Below the pieces are notes generated by a model. It was given only the letters and a program-made list of their open reading frames with translations. It did not search any database and was not told the DNA's origin. The translations under genes were made by a program, and so were the position numbers. Below are positions 1-8,850 of a DNA stretch of 64,000 bases, in pieces (the stretch's first letter is position 1; every line of letters begins with the position of its first letter). Source of the stretch: an uncultured Acidobacteriia bacterium (lineage in GTDB: Bacteria; Acidobacteriota; Terriglobia; Bryobacterales; Bryobacteraceae); assembly GCA_903828455.1 (NCBI GenBank), contig CAIKMJ010000041.1:1-64000 (forward strand). Direction: 5' to 3'.

Positions 1-1
1 C

Positions 2-262
2 GACCTTCAATCGCGCTATCCCGAACCGGACGAAGATTCACCCGATGCCGATACGCCAAACAGCCAAATCGCACCCGAAAATACCAAAGAACCCCAGAAC
101 CAGTTGAAAACACAGGACCGCCCAACCCAGCCCGCACCCTCCGCAGCGCACAACGCGGCCCACTACCACCACCCGGCCACCCCGAACCCGGCCCCGTCGC
201 CCGATTCGCGCCCCGCCACCCCGCCGCATCCCCCGTTCGGAGGTCAAAAGCAAGCCGCCTGA
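2..262 (+). CDS. 3' end of an unidentified gene with a Pro-rich tail
   Basis: An open frame runs in from the left edge and ends at TGA 260-262, giving 86 residues. The first part is acidic (Pro, Glu and Asp around residues 7-17). The rest is rich in Pro, Ala, Gln and His and looks disordered. The codon pattern is plausible, but no domain is visible and the start lies outside the window. It could be the disordered tail of a larger protein or a chance open frame in C-rich DNA. No function can be assigned. Confidence 0.35.
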   Translation, partial: DLQSRYPEPDEDSPDADTPNSQIAPENTKEPQNQLKTQDRPTQPAPSAAHNAAHYHHPATPNPAPSPDSRPATPPHPPFGGQKQAA

Positions 263-388
263 CCCCCGATTCGCCCTCCAGTCCGGCCGCCTGATTCCCG
301 GGCACGCCACCAGTGTGTCTGTGCAAACGCCCTGCCTCTGCAAACGCCGAGTCAGCCTGTCCGATGCGTCCTCCGATCGCAACATCGA

Positions 389-445
389 TATAATCGGTTG
401 GTTTATCCTGCTGCGGCCACGCAGGATGCGCTTCACGGACAGGAG
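389..445 (+). promoter_or_regulatory. Candidate promoter, leader hairpin and RBS of the amidohydrolase-like gene
   Basis: A perfect -10 hexamer TATAAT lies at 389-394. No good -35 is visible 16-18 bases upstream. Downstream, 405-411 (ATCCTGC) pairs perfectly with 421-427 (GCAGGAT) around a 9-base loop. An AGGAG Shine-Dalgarno at 441-445 sits 7 bases before the ATG at 453. The expected transcript would have a leader of about 50 bases with this hairpin just ahead of the RBS. Whether the hairpin regulates anything is not known. Confidence 0.45.
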
Positions 446-452
446 ATCACCC

Positions 453-2324
453 ATGAAAAAGGCCCTTCGCCTCTCGATCTGTTTCGCAATTCTGCTTCTC
501 ATCGTTCTCTTCGCCGTGAGCGTTCCCGGCCAGACGCCGGCCCCCGCGGCCATCGTGATTGAAGGCGGCACTCTCATCGACGGCAACGGCGGCGCGCCCG
601 TGCCCGATTCCGTCGTCGTCATCCAGGGCAACCGCATCGCCGCCGTTTCGCGCAAGGGCCAGGCCACCTATCCGCCCAACGCCAAAATCATCAAGGCCGA
701 TGGCAAGTTCATTCTCCCCGGCCTCTGGGATTCGCAGGTCTCCAACAGCTGGTACTTCGCCGAACCGCAACTCAACCACGGCGTCACTTCCACCATCGAC
801 GTCGGCACCGGCGGCGAAACCTCCGTCCCCTATCGCGACGCCGTCATGCACGGCAAACTCGTCGCCCCCCGCGGCTTCACCGGCATCTCCCGCATCAGCT
901 CCTCCAATGCCGGCGTCTGGTCGAACTGGACCGGCCTCGAAAGTCCCCTCACGCCCACCTGGGTTCCCAAAACCGTTGAAGAGACCCGCGCCGCCGTCCG
1001 CCTCCGCGTTGCCGCCGGCGCCGACTACATCATCTTTTACGACGGCGGCCTGCCCATGGACTTCTACCGCGCCGGCTTCGATGAAGCCCGCAAGACCAAC
1101 ACCCCCGTCTTCACCCGCGCCTACGGCCCCATCCTGCTGCCCGGCGACGCCGCCCTGCTTGGCTCCGTCAACATTCCCCACTCCGCCGGCATCGGCCTTG
1201 CCGTAACGCAGGACCCCTCCAAATGGCCCACCCGCGACGACCGCAGCGAACTCGATCGCTATGCCGAAATGGACGACGCCAAAGCCGCCGCCCTCGTGAA
1301 GGTTCTCGTGGAGCACCACACCGCCCTCGTCCCCACCTTCATGATCAACTTCCCCGGCTATCCCAAAGACTGGCCGCAGTTCGCCCCCGAAAACCGCAAG
1401 CTGCTCACCGAACCGGGTCTGCTCGCCTACTATCCCGCCTACGCCGTGAACACCGCGCTCGGCAACGGCGGTGGCCGCGCCGAGACCGGAGCCGTTCGCG
1501 AACGCCGCATGAAGGGCTTCCAGAACGCCCTGCGCTTCCATAAGATGCTCATCGATGCCGGCGGGCGCGTCGTCGTCTCCGGCAACACCAATGAAGGCAA
1601 GGCGCCGGGACTCGACCTCCATCACGAAATGCAGATCCTCGCCGAAGCCGGCATCGGCAACATGCAGATCATTCAGGGATCCACCCGCTGGGCCGCCGAA
1701 CTGATCGGCAAGCAGAAGATCCTCGGCACCGTCGAGGCCGGCAAACTCGCCGATGTCATCGTCGTCGACGCCGACCCGCTGCAGGACATTCGCAATCTCG
1801 ACAAGATCAACACCGTCATCCTGAACGGCGGCGTCGTCGAACTCGGCTATCACTCCTGGTATCGCAGCCCTTTCAATATGGTCGGTTCCTACAGCCCCAC
1901 CGTTGAAGGACTCCCCTGGACCGCGGCCGTGAAGAACGCCCTCCGCGGCGGCAGCGGCGGCAATGGCGCCGTCGCCACCGGCCGCACGGCGCCGGTTACC
2001 GACCCCGCCAACTCCCCGCAGCCTGCCATCGAAACCATCGCGCCGTACATGGTGACGCAGGGCGCCGCCTCAACCATCACCATCACCGGCTTCAACTTCG
2101 TCAGGCGTTCGCAGGTCCTGTTTGACGGCAAGCCCGTTCGCTTCGAGGCCGTCAGCCCCACCGAGATCCACATCATGCTCGATGCCGAACAGCTCAGGAC
2201 CGCCGGCCGCTTCGACATCGTGGTCAAAAACCCCGAGCCCTTCGAGCCCGCCATGGGGAACCGCATCTGGGGCAACGGAACCTCCAATCAGGCGCATCTG
2301 ATTGTGAACTTTAAATACGACTAA
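453..2324 (+). CDS. Secreted amidohydrolase-fold protein with C-terminal IPT/TIG domain; metal ligands missing
   Basis: The 623-aa protein begins at ATG 453, chosen for its AGGAG site and a clear signal peptide (residues 1-27). Residues about 33-460 follow the amidohydrolase (imidazolonepropionase/prolidase-like) pattern, with LPGLWD near residue 88, GVTST near 110, and GTVEAGKLADVIVVD near the C-terminal strand. A TIG/IPT-type immunoglobulin domain fills about 525-615. The usual metal site is not there. The HxH after PGL(I/W)D reads SQVSN (94-98), the carboxylated Lys position reads YIIFY (192-196), and the SGTD aspartate reads SGNTN (376-380). Only His243 of the expected ligands is evident. 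I infer a non-catalytic or altered, exported relative. The next gene follows after 6 bases and is probably co-transcribed. Confidence 0.8.
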   Translation: MKKALRLSICFAILLLIVLFAVSVPGQTPAPAAIVIEGGTLIDGNGGAPVPDSVVVIQGNRIAAVSRKGQATYPPNAKIIKADGKFILPGLWDSQVSNSWYFAEPQLNHGVTSTIDVGTGGETSVPYRDAVMHGKLVAPRGFTGISRISSSNAGVWSNWTGLESPLTPTWVPKTVEETRAAVRLRVAAGADYIIFYDGGLPMDFYRAGFDEARKTNTPVFTRAYGPILLPGDAALLGSVNIPHSAGIGLAVTQDPSKWPTRDDRSELDRYAEMDDAKAAALVKVLVEHHTALVPTFMINFPGYPKDWPQFAPENRKLLTEPGLLAYYPAYAVNTALGNGGGRAETGAVRERRMKGFQNALRFHKMLIDAGGRVVVSGNTNEGKAPGLDLHHEMQILAEAGIGNMQIIQGSTRWAAELIGKQKILGTVEAGKLADVIVVDADPLQDIRNLDKINTVILNGGVVELGYHSWYRSPFNMVGSYSPTVEGLPWTAAVKNALRGGSGGNGAVATGRTAPVTDPANSPQPAIETIAPYMVTQGAASTITITGFNFVRRSQVLFDGKPVRFEAVSPTEIHIMLDAEQLRTAGRFDIVVKNPEPFEPAMGNRIWGNGTSNQAHLIVNFKYD

Positions 2325-2330
2325 TTCGCA

Positions 2331-3752
2331 ATGGCACTGTTCAATCCACGCATCGTTTCTGCACTGCGCATCGTTCCTGCATTGCTTGTTGCCGCCCAGG
2401 TCGTCTCGATCCACTCCGTACGGGCAGCCGCGCCGGGCTGCTCGCAGACCCTGGTCGATGGCACTACCGCTCCGGCCACCGCGTCTTACATCTACCCGTC
2501 GCAGCCCGTGGTCCCCTTTTATCAGTGGGAGAACAACAACGGCTACTGCGGCGAAGTCTCCATGATGCAGGGCGGCATGAGCAGCGGCCAGTGGATGTCG
2601 CAGTTCAACGCCCGCCTCGTCTGCGGCACGGGTCTGTCGCAGTCCGGCCCCGGCGGCTGGTGCGGAGCGCACAGGAATCACGCCAACTACAACGCCCAGT
2701 TGCTCATCGAAGATCCCGGCACCGGTGTCACCGGCCCGGCCACCTACGCAAGTGCCGCGGCCTGCCTCGCCAACTCCCGCCTCGCCGGCTCCACGTATCC
2801 GTACACCACCGGCTTCCACGCCCCCAATGTCGGCATCGCCGGCTATAAGGACTACATGTCCTGGATCAAGAGCGAGATGATCGCCGGCCGTCAGGTCACC
2901 ATTGCGATGTTCTACAAGTACGGCAATGAAGACCAGTACGATCACGAAGTCACCGTCATGAAGATCGGCACCAACCATTCGCCCGCCGACTCCACCTATT
3001 ACGACGACGATGTTCTCTACTTCGACGACCACGGCGTCTACAATCTGGTCGATGGCAAACTGCGGAAAGACAATCCCGCCATTCCCTTCGGCGCCGGTTC
3101 GGATATGAAGGGCTGCACTCCCTACGTTTTCGGCTACAAGTTCAGCTCTCTGCCGCTGACCCGCGCCGCGGCCAAAGGCCGCTCGGCTCCGGCGTATTCG
3201 ATCCTCATTCCGGGCATGTATCCAACCCGCACCCAGACCGGCGCGGACGGTGCCAAAGGCGCCGCCCTCATCACCGGCCACAACTACGCCTTTTCCATCG
3301 GCGGCGCCATCGACAAGTCCGCCGGCGGCCCGTTCCTGCTGCCTGTCCGGCTCAGCATCGCTGCCGCCACAGCCAGCGGCGGAGCGCCGAATCCGAAGGA
3401 TCCCGTTGCCGCGTGGCAGTACGAAAACAGCATGATCGGAACCAGTCTCACCGGAGACAGCTGCACCAACGATCCGCCGTCGAACTGGATGAGTCCTCTG
3501 ACCCTCGAAGCAACCATCGGCGGCCTCACCGCCGGCGTTACCTACAATCTCTACGAGTACGATTTCAGCGGCATCTCAGGCACCGGTTCCGCGGCCGCTT
3601 TGGCGGTGCCGACTGCGAACTTCAATGCGAATCGCGCCCTGGCGACTCACGCGACTTCGTTCACCGCGACGGGGCCAGCTTACACCCAAACCGTCACTCG
3701 CACTTCCGATCAGATTGTCGTCTTCCGCGCTGTGCCCGCCGCCGCGCCGTGA
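2331..3752 (+). CDS. Secreted papain/C39-like cysteine peptidase-fold protein
   Basis: A 473-aa exported protein with a signal peptide at residues 1-33. A papain-type triad can be read: Gln65 before the pocket, Cys73 in NNGYCGEVS, His205 in YDHEVTVMK, and Asp232/Asp233 in LYFDDHG. This order and spacing match C39-like/papain-like peptidases. The C-terminal 200 residues are a Ser/Thr/Ala-rich region without a recognised domain. Several extra cysteines (37, 98, 111, 145) may form disulfides outside the cell. It starts 6 bases after the preceding stop and lacks a strong RBS of its own, so translation is probably coupled. The fold is fairly clear, but proteolytic activity and substrate are inference. 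Confidence 0.65.
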   Translation: MALFNPRIVSALRIVPALLVAAQVVSIHSVRAAAPGCSQTLVDGTTAPATASYIYPSQPVVPFYQWENNNGYCGEVSMMQGGMSSGQWMSQFNARLVCGTGLSQSGPGGWCGAHRNHANYNAQLLIEDPGTGVTGPATYASAAACLANSRLAGSTYPYTTGFHAPNVGIAGYKDYMSWIKSEMIAGRQVTIAMFYKYGNEDQYDHEVTVMKIGTNHSPADSTYYDDDVLYFDDHGVYNLVDGKLRKDNPAIPFGAGSDMKGCTPYVFGYKFSSLPLTRAAAKGRSAPAYSILIPGMYPTRTQTGADGAKGAALITGHNYAFSIGGAIDKSAGGPFLLPVRLSIAAATASGGAPNPKDPVAAWQYENSMIGTSLTGDSCTNDPPSNWMSPLTLEATIGGLTAGVTYNLYEYDFSGISGTGSAAALAVPTANFNANRALATHATSFTATGPAYTQTVTRTSDQIVVFRAVPAAAP

Positions 3753-3880
3753 TCTTGCTGTCGTGATTCTGACGACGCAGCAGCAGCGTGCGCGGCAGCC
3801 TGTCGCCGCAAGACATTTGGCCCTTTCGGGAGTAACATAATGAGCGGTCCAGATGAGTTGACCAAAAGGAGAAGAAACCT

Positions 3881-4369
3881 GTGGAACGAATCATAGCCGA
3901 GTTACTGCAAGACTTCGAACGGGGAGCGCTCACCCGGAGGCAGCTCATTCAGACTCTGGCGCTCGCGGCGACGGCCGGCGCCGCGGCAACCGCCATCCCG
4001 GCCGCCGCGGCGGAAGGGAAGATCATCCCCGCCAACAACATCAACCACGTGTCCTACCAGGTGGCGGATTACGCCCGGACGCGCGATTTCTACGCCGGCC
4101 TGTTCGGCATGAAAGTGTCCGAGGACGACGGCAAAACGCAGTGCCGTCTGTCGTTCGGCGACAACATTCTGGTGGTCCGGACGCGCCAAACGCCGCCGCG
4201 GGTCGATCACATCGCCTACACGATCACCAACTGGGATAAAGAGAAGGAATCCTTCAAGGCGGAGATCGATCGCCGCGGTCTGAAGATCGTGCAGGGCGAC
4301 GTGAACACCAGCCTGCAGATCGTCGATCCCGACGGTCTCGGCGTGCAGTTCGGCGGCCTGCGGCAGTAA
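3881..4369 (+). CDS. Exported VOC (glyoxalase/dioxygenase superfamily) protein
   Basis: A 162-aa protein starting at GTG 3881 behind AAAGGAGA. The N-terminal part has a Tat-like signal (LTRRQLIQT near residue 17, then an Ala-rich stretch to about 45). The rest is one vicinal-oxygen-chelate module: INHVSYQVADYARTRDFY, LFGMKV, VDHIAYTI and a C-terminal IVDPDGLGVQF. Metal ligands of VOC enzymes are typically His/Glu. Here the first His (INHVSY) is present and the last Glu position reads Gln (VQFGG), so catalytic status is unclear. It is followed after 18 bases by the GrdB-like gene on the same strand, suggesting co-transcription. The reaction is unknown. Confidence 0.75.
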   Translation: MERIIAELLQDFERGALTRRQLIQTLALAATAGAAATAIPAAAAEGKIIPANNINHVSYQVADYARTRDFYAGLFGMKVSEDDGKTQCRLSFGDNILVVRTRQTPPRVDHIAYTITNWDKEKESFKAEIDRRGLKIVQGDVNTSLQIVDPDGLGVQFGGLRQ

Positions 4370-4387
4370 CGATTCGGTTCACCGTCC

Positions 4388-5272
4388 ATGCCATATAGCT
4401 ACTCCAGGCTCTTCACCGAACTGACCGGGCGCGAATTTGAGAACCGCCCGGTTTTCGATCCGCCGGTGCTCGCGCCGCTCCGGAAGCCGATCGCCGAGTC
4501 GACCATCGGCCTGTTTGGCAGTTGCGGCGCGCAGTTGCCCGAAGATCCGCCGCTTGGCGAGACCGAAGACATTTCGTTTCGGCTCGTCCCGAGTGACACG
4601 CCCGCGTCGAAGCTCGTCATTTCGCACCAGACCAGGGTGCGGAAGTGGGCCGTGGAAGATCCCAACGTCGCCTTTCCGCTCGAACGACTGAAGGAACTCG
4701 AGGCGGAAGGCATCATCGGCCGCTTCGCCCACACGTCGGTTTCGATGGTCGGCTCGATTCAGCGTTTCACCGAACTGGTGGGACAGACGGTCCCTGCCAT
4801 CAAACAGATTTACGATGCCCAGGGTGTCGACCTCGTTATGCTGTTTCCGTTCTGCCCCGCCTGCCACCGCGCCACGGCCGTAATTGCCCGCGCACTGGAG
4901 GCGCGCGGTCTGCCCACGCTGACCATCAATGTTCTCTGGGAATCCGGACAGGAAATGAAGCCGCCCCGCGCCTGCTTTCTCGACTTTCCGCTCGGCTGCC
5001 CGGCGGGCAAGCCTGGCGAGGCCGCGCAGCAGCGCGACATCCTGCGCGCGGCGCTGCAACTTGCACCAACGTTCGATCCCGCCCGCTGGGAGATGAAGAC
5101 GCTGCCGTTTCAGTGGTCGGCCGACGGAAGTCGCGCATGGGAGAACGAGGTGGACGAGCTCTATCGCAACGGCGGCATGAGCATCGTGCTCCAGCACATT
5201 CAGGCGCATAAAGCGGAGGGTGAGTCTTTAGTCGGCCGCGAGCGCGAGTTCGCGATTCGGTGTAACTGCTGA
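4388..5272 (+). CDS. GrdB/PrdB-like (glycine/sarcosine/betaine or proline reductase component B) family protein
   Basis: A 294-aa soluble protein. The region SVSMVGSIQRF (about 117-127) and FCPACHRATAVIARALEARG (155-174) resembles the redox-active segment of the GrdB/PrdB selenoprotein family, where selenocysteine sits in a Cys/Sec-containing turn followed by a helix and a strand such as LPTLTIN. Here the motif is CPAC (Cys156, Cys159) with no in-frame TGA, so it would be a cysteine homologue. True clostridial reductases have GrdA/GrdC/GrdD partners, and none is nearby. In aerobic Acidobacteria and Proteobacteria such homologues are isolated and functionally unassigned. It lies 18 bases after the VOC gene. 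The family call is reasonable. A reductase role is not established. Confidence 0.65.
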   Translation: MPYSYSRLFTELTGREFENRPVFDPPVLAPLRKPIAESTIGLFGSCGAQLPEDPPLGETEDISFRLVPSDTPASKLVISHQTRVRKWAVEDPNVAFPLERLKELEAEGIIGRFAHTSVSMVGSIQRFTELVGQTVPAIKQIYDAQGVDLVMLFPFCPACHRATAVIARALEARGLPTLTINVLWESGQEMKPPRACFLDFPLGCPAGKPGEAAQQRDILRAALQLAPTFDPARWEMKTLPFQWSADGSRAWENEVDELYRNGGMSIVLQHIQAHKAEGESLVGREREFAIRCNC

Positions 5273-5459
5273 CCGATCTGCGGGCATTAATAATGATGAA
5301 AAGTCTGCCGTGAAATCGCGGAAGCGATTCACGTCCATAAAGGCACTTCCGGGACGCGCTCCAGTCGGACGAATTCAGTATTTTTTCAGTTTGCTCCGAT
5401 AAAATGGCCACGCTTCACGCTGAGGAAAAGTTCTCCCGGCGGAAATCATCAAGGGGAAA

Positions 5460-8400
5460 ATGCAAAAACGAAATTTACGTTCCTACGTGTGTCTGTTTGT
5501 CTCGGCAGTCGCGATGCTGCTGGCAACCGCCGGTCTGAATGCGCAAACTTCGACCGCTGTGGTAGTCGGCTCCGTGACTGATGCATCCGGCGCAGCTGTT
5601 TCCGGCGCCAGCGTTTCTATTAAGAATGTCGATACCGGAATTGCGCACCCGGTCACGACGGACGGGCAGGGCCGCTACCGCGTGCCCGAACTGCAGATTG
5701 GTAACTATGAGGTCCAGGCCTCGCAGTCCGGCTTCCAGACGGTTGTTCGGAAGGGAATCACTCTCTCGGTTGGCAGTGAAGCCGTCATCGATCTCACGCT
5801 GCCGGTTGGACAGGCGCAGCAGACGGTGACCGTCGACGCGCAGGCTTCGCAGGTCGACACCACTTCGGCCGCCGTTGCCAACCTGGTGGAGCCCACGCAG
5901 ATGCGCGAACTGCCCCTCAACGGCCGCAACTTCGATCAGTTGCTTTCGCTGGCTCCGGGCGTTCAGGTGCTGCCCCCGAGCGGAAAGACGCTGTTCGGCG
6001 TGCAGGACAACTATTCCATCGGCGGCGCTCGTCCCCAGGGTCAGGCGTTCCTCATCGACAATACGAATCTTCTGACGTACTTCGGCCACGGTACGGGTTC
6101 CGGCGCAACGGGCGCCACGCTCGGCATCGAGGCGATCGCTGAATTCCAGACGCTGACCAATACGTACAGCGCGCAGTTCGGCGGCAGCGGCGCCGTGGTG
6201 AATGCGGTTTCCAAGTCGGGCACGAACGCACTTCACGGTTCGCTGTACGAATTCCTCCGCAACAGCCAGTTCGACGCGCGCAACTTCTTCGACAACTTCC
6301 GCAGAACCGGCGAAAACTATGCCCGCGTTCCCGAGTTCGAACGGAACCAGTTCGGCGCCAGCGCCGGCGGTCCGATCAAGAAGGACAAGACGTTCTTCTT
6401 CGCGAACTTTGAAGCCTTCCGTCAGCATCAGGGCCAGACTGCGATCGCGAACGTTCCGGACGCCAACGCCAAGCTGGGCTATCTGCCCTGCGCAACGGCT
6501 CCGACCGCTGCCTGCAATTCGGCCACGGGGCTTGCCTATGTTGGCGTAGCGCCGAATGTTCAGTCCACGATGGCTCTTTACCCGACCGCGACCACGCTGC
6601 TCGGCGGCGGTCTCGGAACCTTCCAGACGGTGGCGAATTCGATCGCCAACGAATCTTATCTGGTGGTGCGCCTCGATCACAACATCTCGGCAAAGGATTC
6701 GATCTTCGCCCGCTACATCATGGACTCGGCGAACGTGAAGCTGCCGGTCGCAACTTCACCGATTCCGCTTTATCCGCAGAGCGACAAGACGCTCAATCAG
6801 TTCGCCACCGTGGAGTGGAAGCGCCTCGTCTCTCCCAACATCGTCAACCTGGCGCGGACCAGCTTCCTCCGGCCCACCGAGCAGTCGCTGCTGCCGAATT
6901 CCATCCCGGCGCTCAGCTACTTCCCGGGCCGCCCCGATGGCCGCGTTCTGGTAAACGGACTGAGCCAGCTGGGTCCGGTGCAGGACGACCCGTTCCGGCT
7001 GTTCGTAAATCACTTTGTGTTTGGCGACGACGTGATCTGGTCGCGCGGTGCTCACAACATCCGGTTCGGCGCAAACGTCGATCGGACGCAGGACAACACC
7101 GGCGTTTCGGCCGGCAACGGCGGCGCGTGGACGTTCAACAGCCTGCTGCTGTTCATGCAGGGAACTGCCGCTCAGCTGCAGGCTCCCAAGCCCGGCTTCG
7201 ACGACACCACGCGCGATATGCGCGAGCTGTTCGTCACCCCTTACATCCAGGATGAATGGAAGGTGCTGCCGCGCCTGACGCTGAACATCGGTTTGCGCTA
7301 CGACTGGTCCGCCAATCCTTACGAGCGGCTCAACAAGCTGACCAACCTGGTGAACAATCCTTCCGGCGCTCTGCAGACGGTACCGAACGCGTTCGTGCGC
7401 AATCCGTCGAAGAACAACTGGGCGCCGCGCTTCGGTTTCGCCTGGGACGTTTTCGGCGATCACCGGACCTCCGTTCGCGGCGGTTTCGGCATGTTCTACG
7501 ACGTGATCACGGCGAAGCAGTACTCGCCCGGTTACTTCCGTTCGCTCCCGTACACGCTTTCCAATCAGCAGAATCCGGTGTACCCGGTTGCGTTCTCGAC
7601 GGCAGCGGCGGCTTCGACTCCGACCTACAACTCGCTGGTCGACTATCAGGCTGCCACCACGCCGTACGTGATGCAGTACAACATGAACATTCAGCGTGAC
7701 CTCGGCCGCGGGATGACCTTCTCGGCCGGTTACATCGGTTCGCGCGGCGTGCATCTGACGGATCAGCGGGATACCAATCCGCCGGTTCCGACGGTTAACG
7801 CAGCCGGCCAGACTGTTCTGGGAACGCTGGTCAACGGCAAGATCACGGCGAATCCCCGCCTGAATCCGAACCTCGGCTTCATTCTGACTCGTCAGACGTG
7901 GGGAAGCTCCAACTACAACTCGCTCCAGACCAGCCTGAACCGCCGTCTCACCAACCGGCTGCAGTTGCAGGCGTCGTACACGTTCTCGAAGTCGCTCGAT
8001 TACGGGTCGGCTTCCGACAACCAGTCCGGTCAGGGTTCGGGCAGCAACCCGTTCCCGCAGAACCCGTATGACATCCGCTCCGAGTATGGACGGTCGTCGT
8101 TCGATCGCACGCATGCGTTCCGTCTCAGCAGCGTCTACACGACGCCGGGGCTGAGCAACCGGATCGCCGATGCGATTGCCGGCAGCTGGCAGCTGAGCGG
8201 CATTTTCAGCGCGGTCTCCGGTAATCCGTTCACCGTGTATCTCGGATTCGACCAGGCCGGCACACAGCAGGCGAATGGCGAACGTCCGAACCTGCTGCCC
8301 GGTTTCAGCCCGAACCCGGTCACCGGCGATCCGAGCCACTGGATCAACATGGCGGCGTTCGGCGTCCCGACCGTTGGCACCTTTGGCAACCTCGGCCGCG

Positions 8401-8669
8401 ACACTCTCATTGGACCCGGCATCACGAACCTCGATTATTCGATGGCGAAGACGATGAAAGTCCGGAAGATTTCGGAACTTGCAGCGCTGCAGTTCCGTGC
8501 CGAGATCTTCAACATCCTCAACCACCCGAACTTCGGTCTGCCGCAGCAGACCGCCGTCTTCACGCAGTTGCCGAACGGCGGTGGCACGGCGAGCCCCACG
8601 GCTGGTCAGATCACCAATACAAACACCAGTTCGCGGCAGATTCAGCTCGCTCTGAAACTGACGTTCTAG
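5460..8669 (+). CDS. TonB-dependent receptor with carboxypeptidase-regulatory-like N-terminus
   Basis: A 1069-aa outer-membrane protein. It has a signal peptide (to about residue 29), a carboxypeptidase-regulatory-like/CNA-B-type domain (about 31-115, beginning AVVVGSVTDASGAAVSGASV), a plug region with ELPLNGRNFDQLLSLAPGV, and a long beta-barrel rich in aromatic/Asn motifs such as IRFGANVDRTQ and RLTLNIGLRYDW. It ends in the aromatic-terminal strand IQLALKLTF, as outer-membrane barrels do. This architecture (Oar-like) is greatly expanded in Solibacter relatives and is thought to import large organic substrates. AAGGGG at 5451-5456 is the RBS. No SusD-like partner follows, and the transported compound cannot be deduced. 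Confidence 0.9.
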   Translation: MQKRNLRSYVCLFVSAVAMLLATAGLNAQTSTAVVVGSVTDASGAAVSGASVSIKNVDTGIAHPVTTDGQGRYRVPELQIGNYEVQASQSGFQTVVRKGITLSVGSEAVIDLTLPVGQAQQTVTVDAQASQVDTTSAAVANLVEPTQMRELPLNGRNFDQLLSLAPGVQVLPPSGKTLFGVQDNYSIGGARPQGQAFLIDNTNLLTYFGHGTGSGATGATLGIEAIAEFQTLTNTYSAQFGGSGAVVNAVSKSGTNALHGSLYEFLRNSQFDARNFFDNFRRTGENYARVPEFERNQFGASAGGPIKKDKTFFFANFEAFRQHQGQTAIANVPDANAKLGYLPCATAPTAACNSATGLAYVGVAPNVQSTMALYPTATTLLGGGLGTFQTVANSIANESYLVVRLDHNISAKDSIFARYIMDSANVKLPVATSPIPLYPQSDKTLNQFATVEWKRLVSPNIVNLARTSFLRPTEQSLLPNSIPALSYFPGRPDGRVLVNGLSQLGPVQDDPFRLFVNHFVFGDDVIWSRGAHNIRFGANVDRTQDNTGVSAGNGGAWTFNSLLLFMQGTAAQLQAPKPGFDDTTRDMRELFVTPYIQDEWKVLPRLTLNIGLRYDWSANPYERLNKLTNLVNNPSGALQTVPNAFVRNPSKNNWAPRFGFAWDVFGDHRTSVRGGFGMFYDVITAKQYSPGYFRSLPYTLSNQQNPVYPVAFSTAAAASTPTYNSLVDYQAATTPYVMQYNMNIQRDLGRGMTFSAGYIGSRGVHLTDQRDTNPPVPTVNAAGQTVLGTLVNGKITANPRLNPNLGFILTRQTWGSSNYNSLQTSLNRRLTNRLQLQASYTFSKSLDYGSASDNQSGQGSGSNPFPQNPYDIRSEYGRSSFDRTHAFRLSSVYTTPGLSNRIADAIAGSWQLSGIFSAVSGNPFTVYLGFDQAGTQQANGERPNLLPGFSPNPVTGDPSHWINMAAFGVPTVGTFGNLGRDTLIGPGITNLDYSMAKTMKVRKISELAALQFRAEIFNILNHPNFGLPQQTAVFTQLPNGGGTASPTAGQITNTNTSSRQIQLALKLTF

Positions 8670-8707
8670 TGTGAAGGTCCTGGGGTAACCGGGACGCAAT
8701 GAAGCAG

Positions 8708-8766
8708 CGCGATCGCCTCCGGGTGTAAGCGAGTCAACCGGCTCGCTGCATGCCGGGGGCGATTGT
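8708..8766 (+). terminator. Nested hairpin after the first TonB receptor (probable terminator)
   Basis: An outer stem pairs 8712-8722 (ATCGCCTCCGG) with 8753-8763 (CCGGGGGCGAT), 11 pairs with a single G-U. Inside it a second perfect stem pairs 8728-8733 (AGCGAG) with 8742-8747 (CTCGCT). Only a weak T-run follows (TTGTCGTTT). It lies 40 bases after the receptor stop and about 85 bases before the next start, so a transcript terminator or a protective 3' structure is the simplest reading. Confidence 0.55.
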
Positions 8767-8850
8767 CGTTTCGAAGATAAACGCAGGCGCGGGGTCTGTT
8801 AGAATCGCACTGAATTCCTCTTCGCCACCCTGCAGAAAGAGTGCAAAAGC

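Noticed and set aside
447-1853. 468-aa minus-strand open frame antisense to the amidohydrolase-like gene
   Set aside because: Gly/Val/Asp/Ala-rich product without domains, a codon shadow of the high-GC plus-strand gene.
4388-5272. Possible selenocysteine codon in the GrdB-like gene
   Set aside because: The motif is CPAC with ordinary cysteine codons and no in-frame TGA before the final stop.
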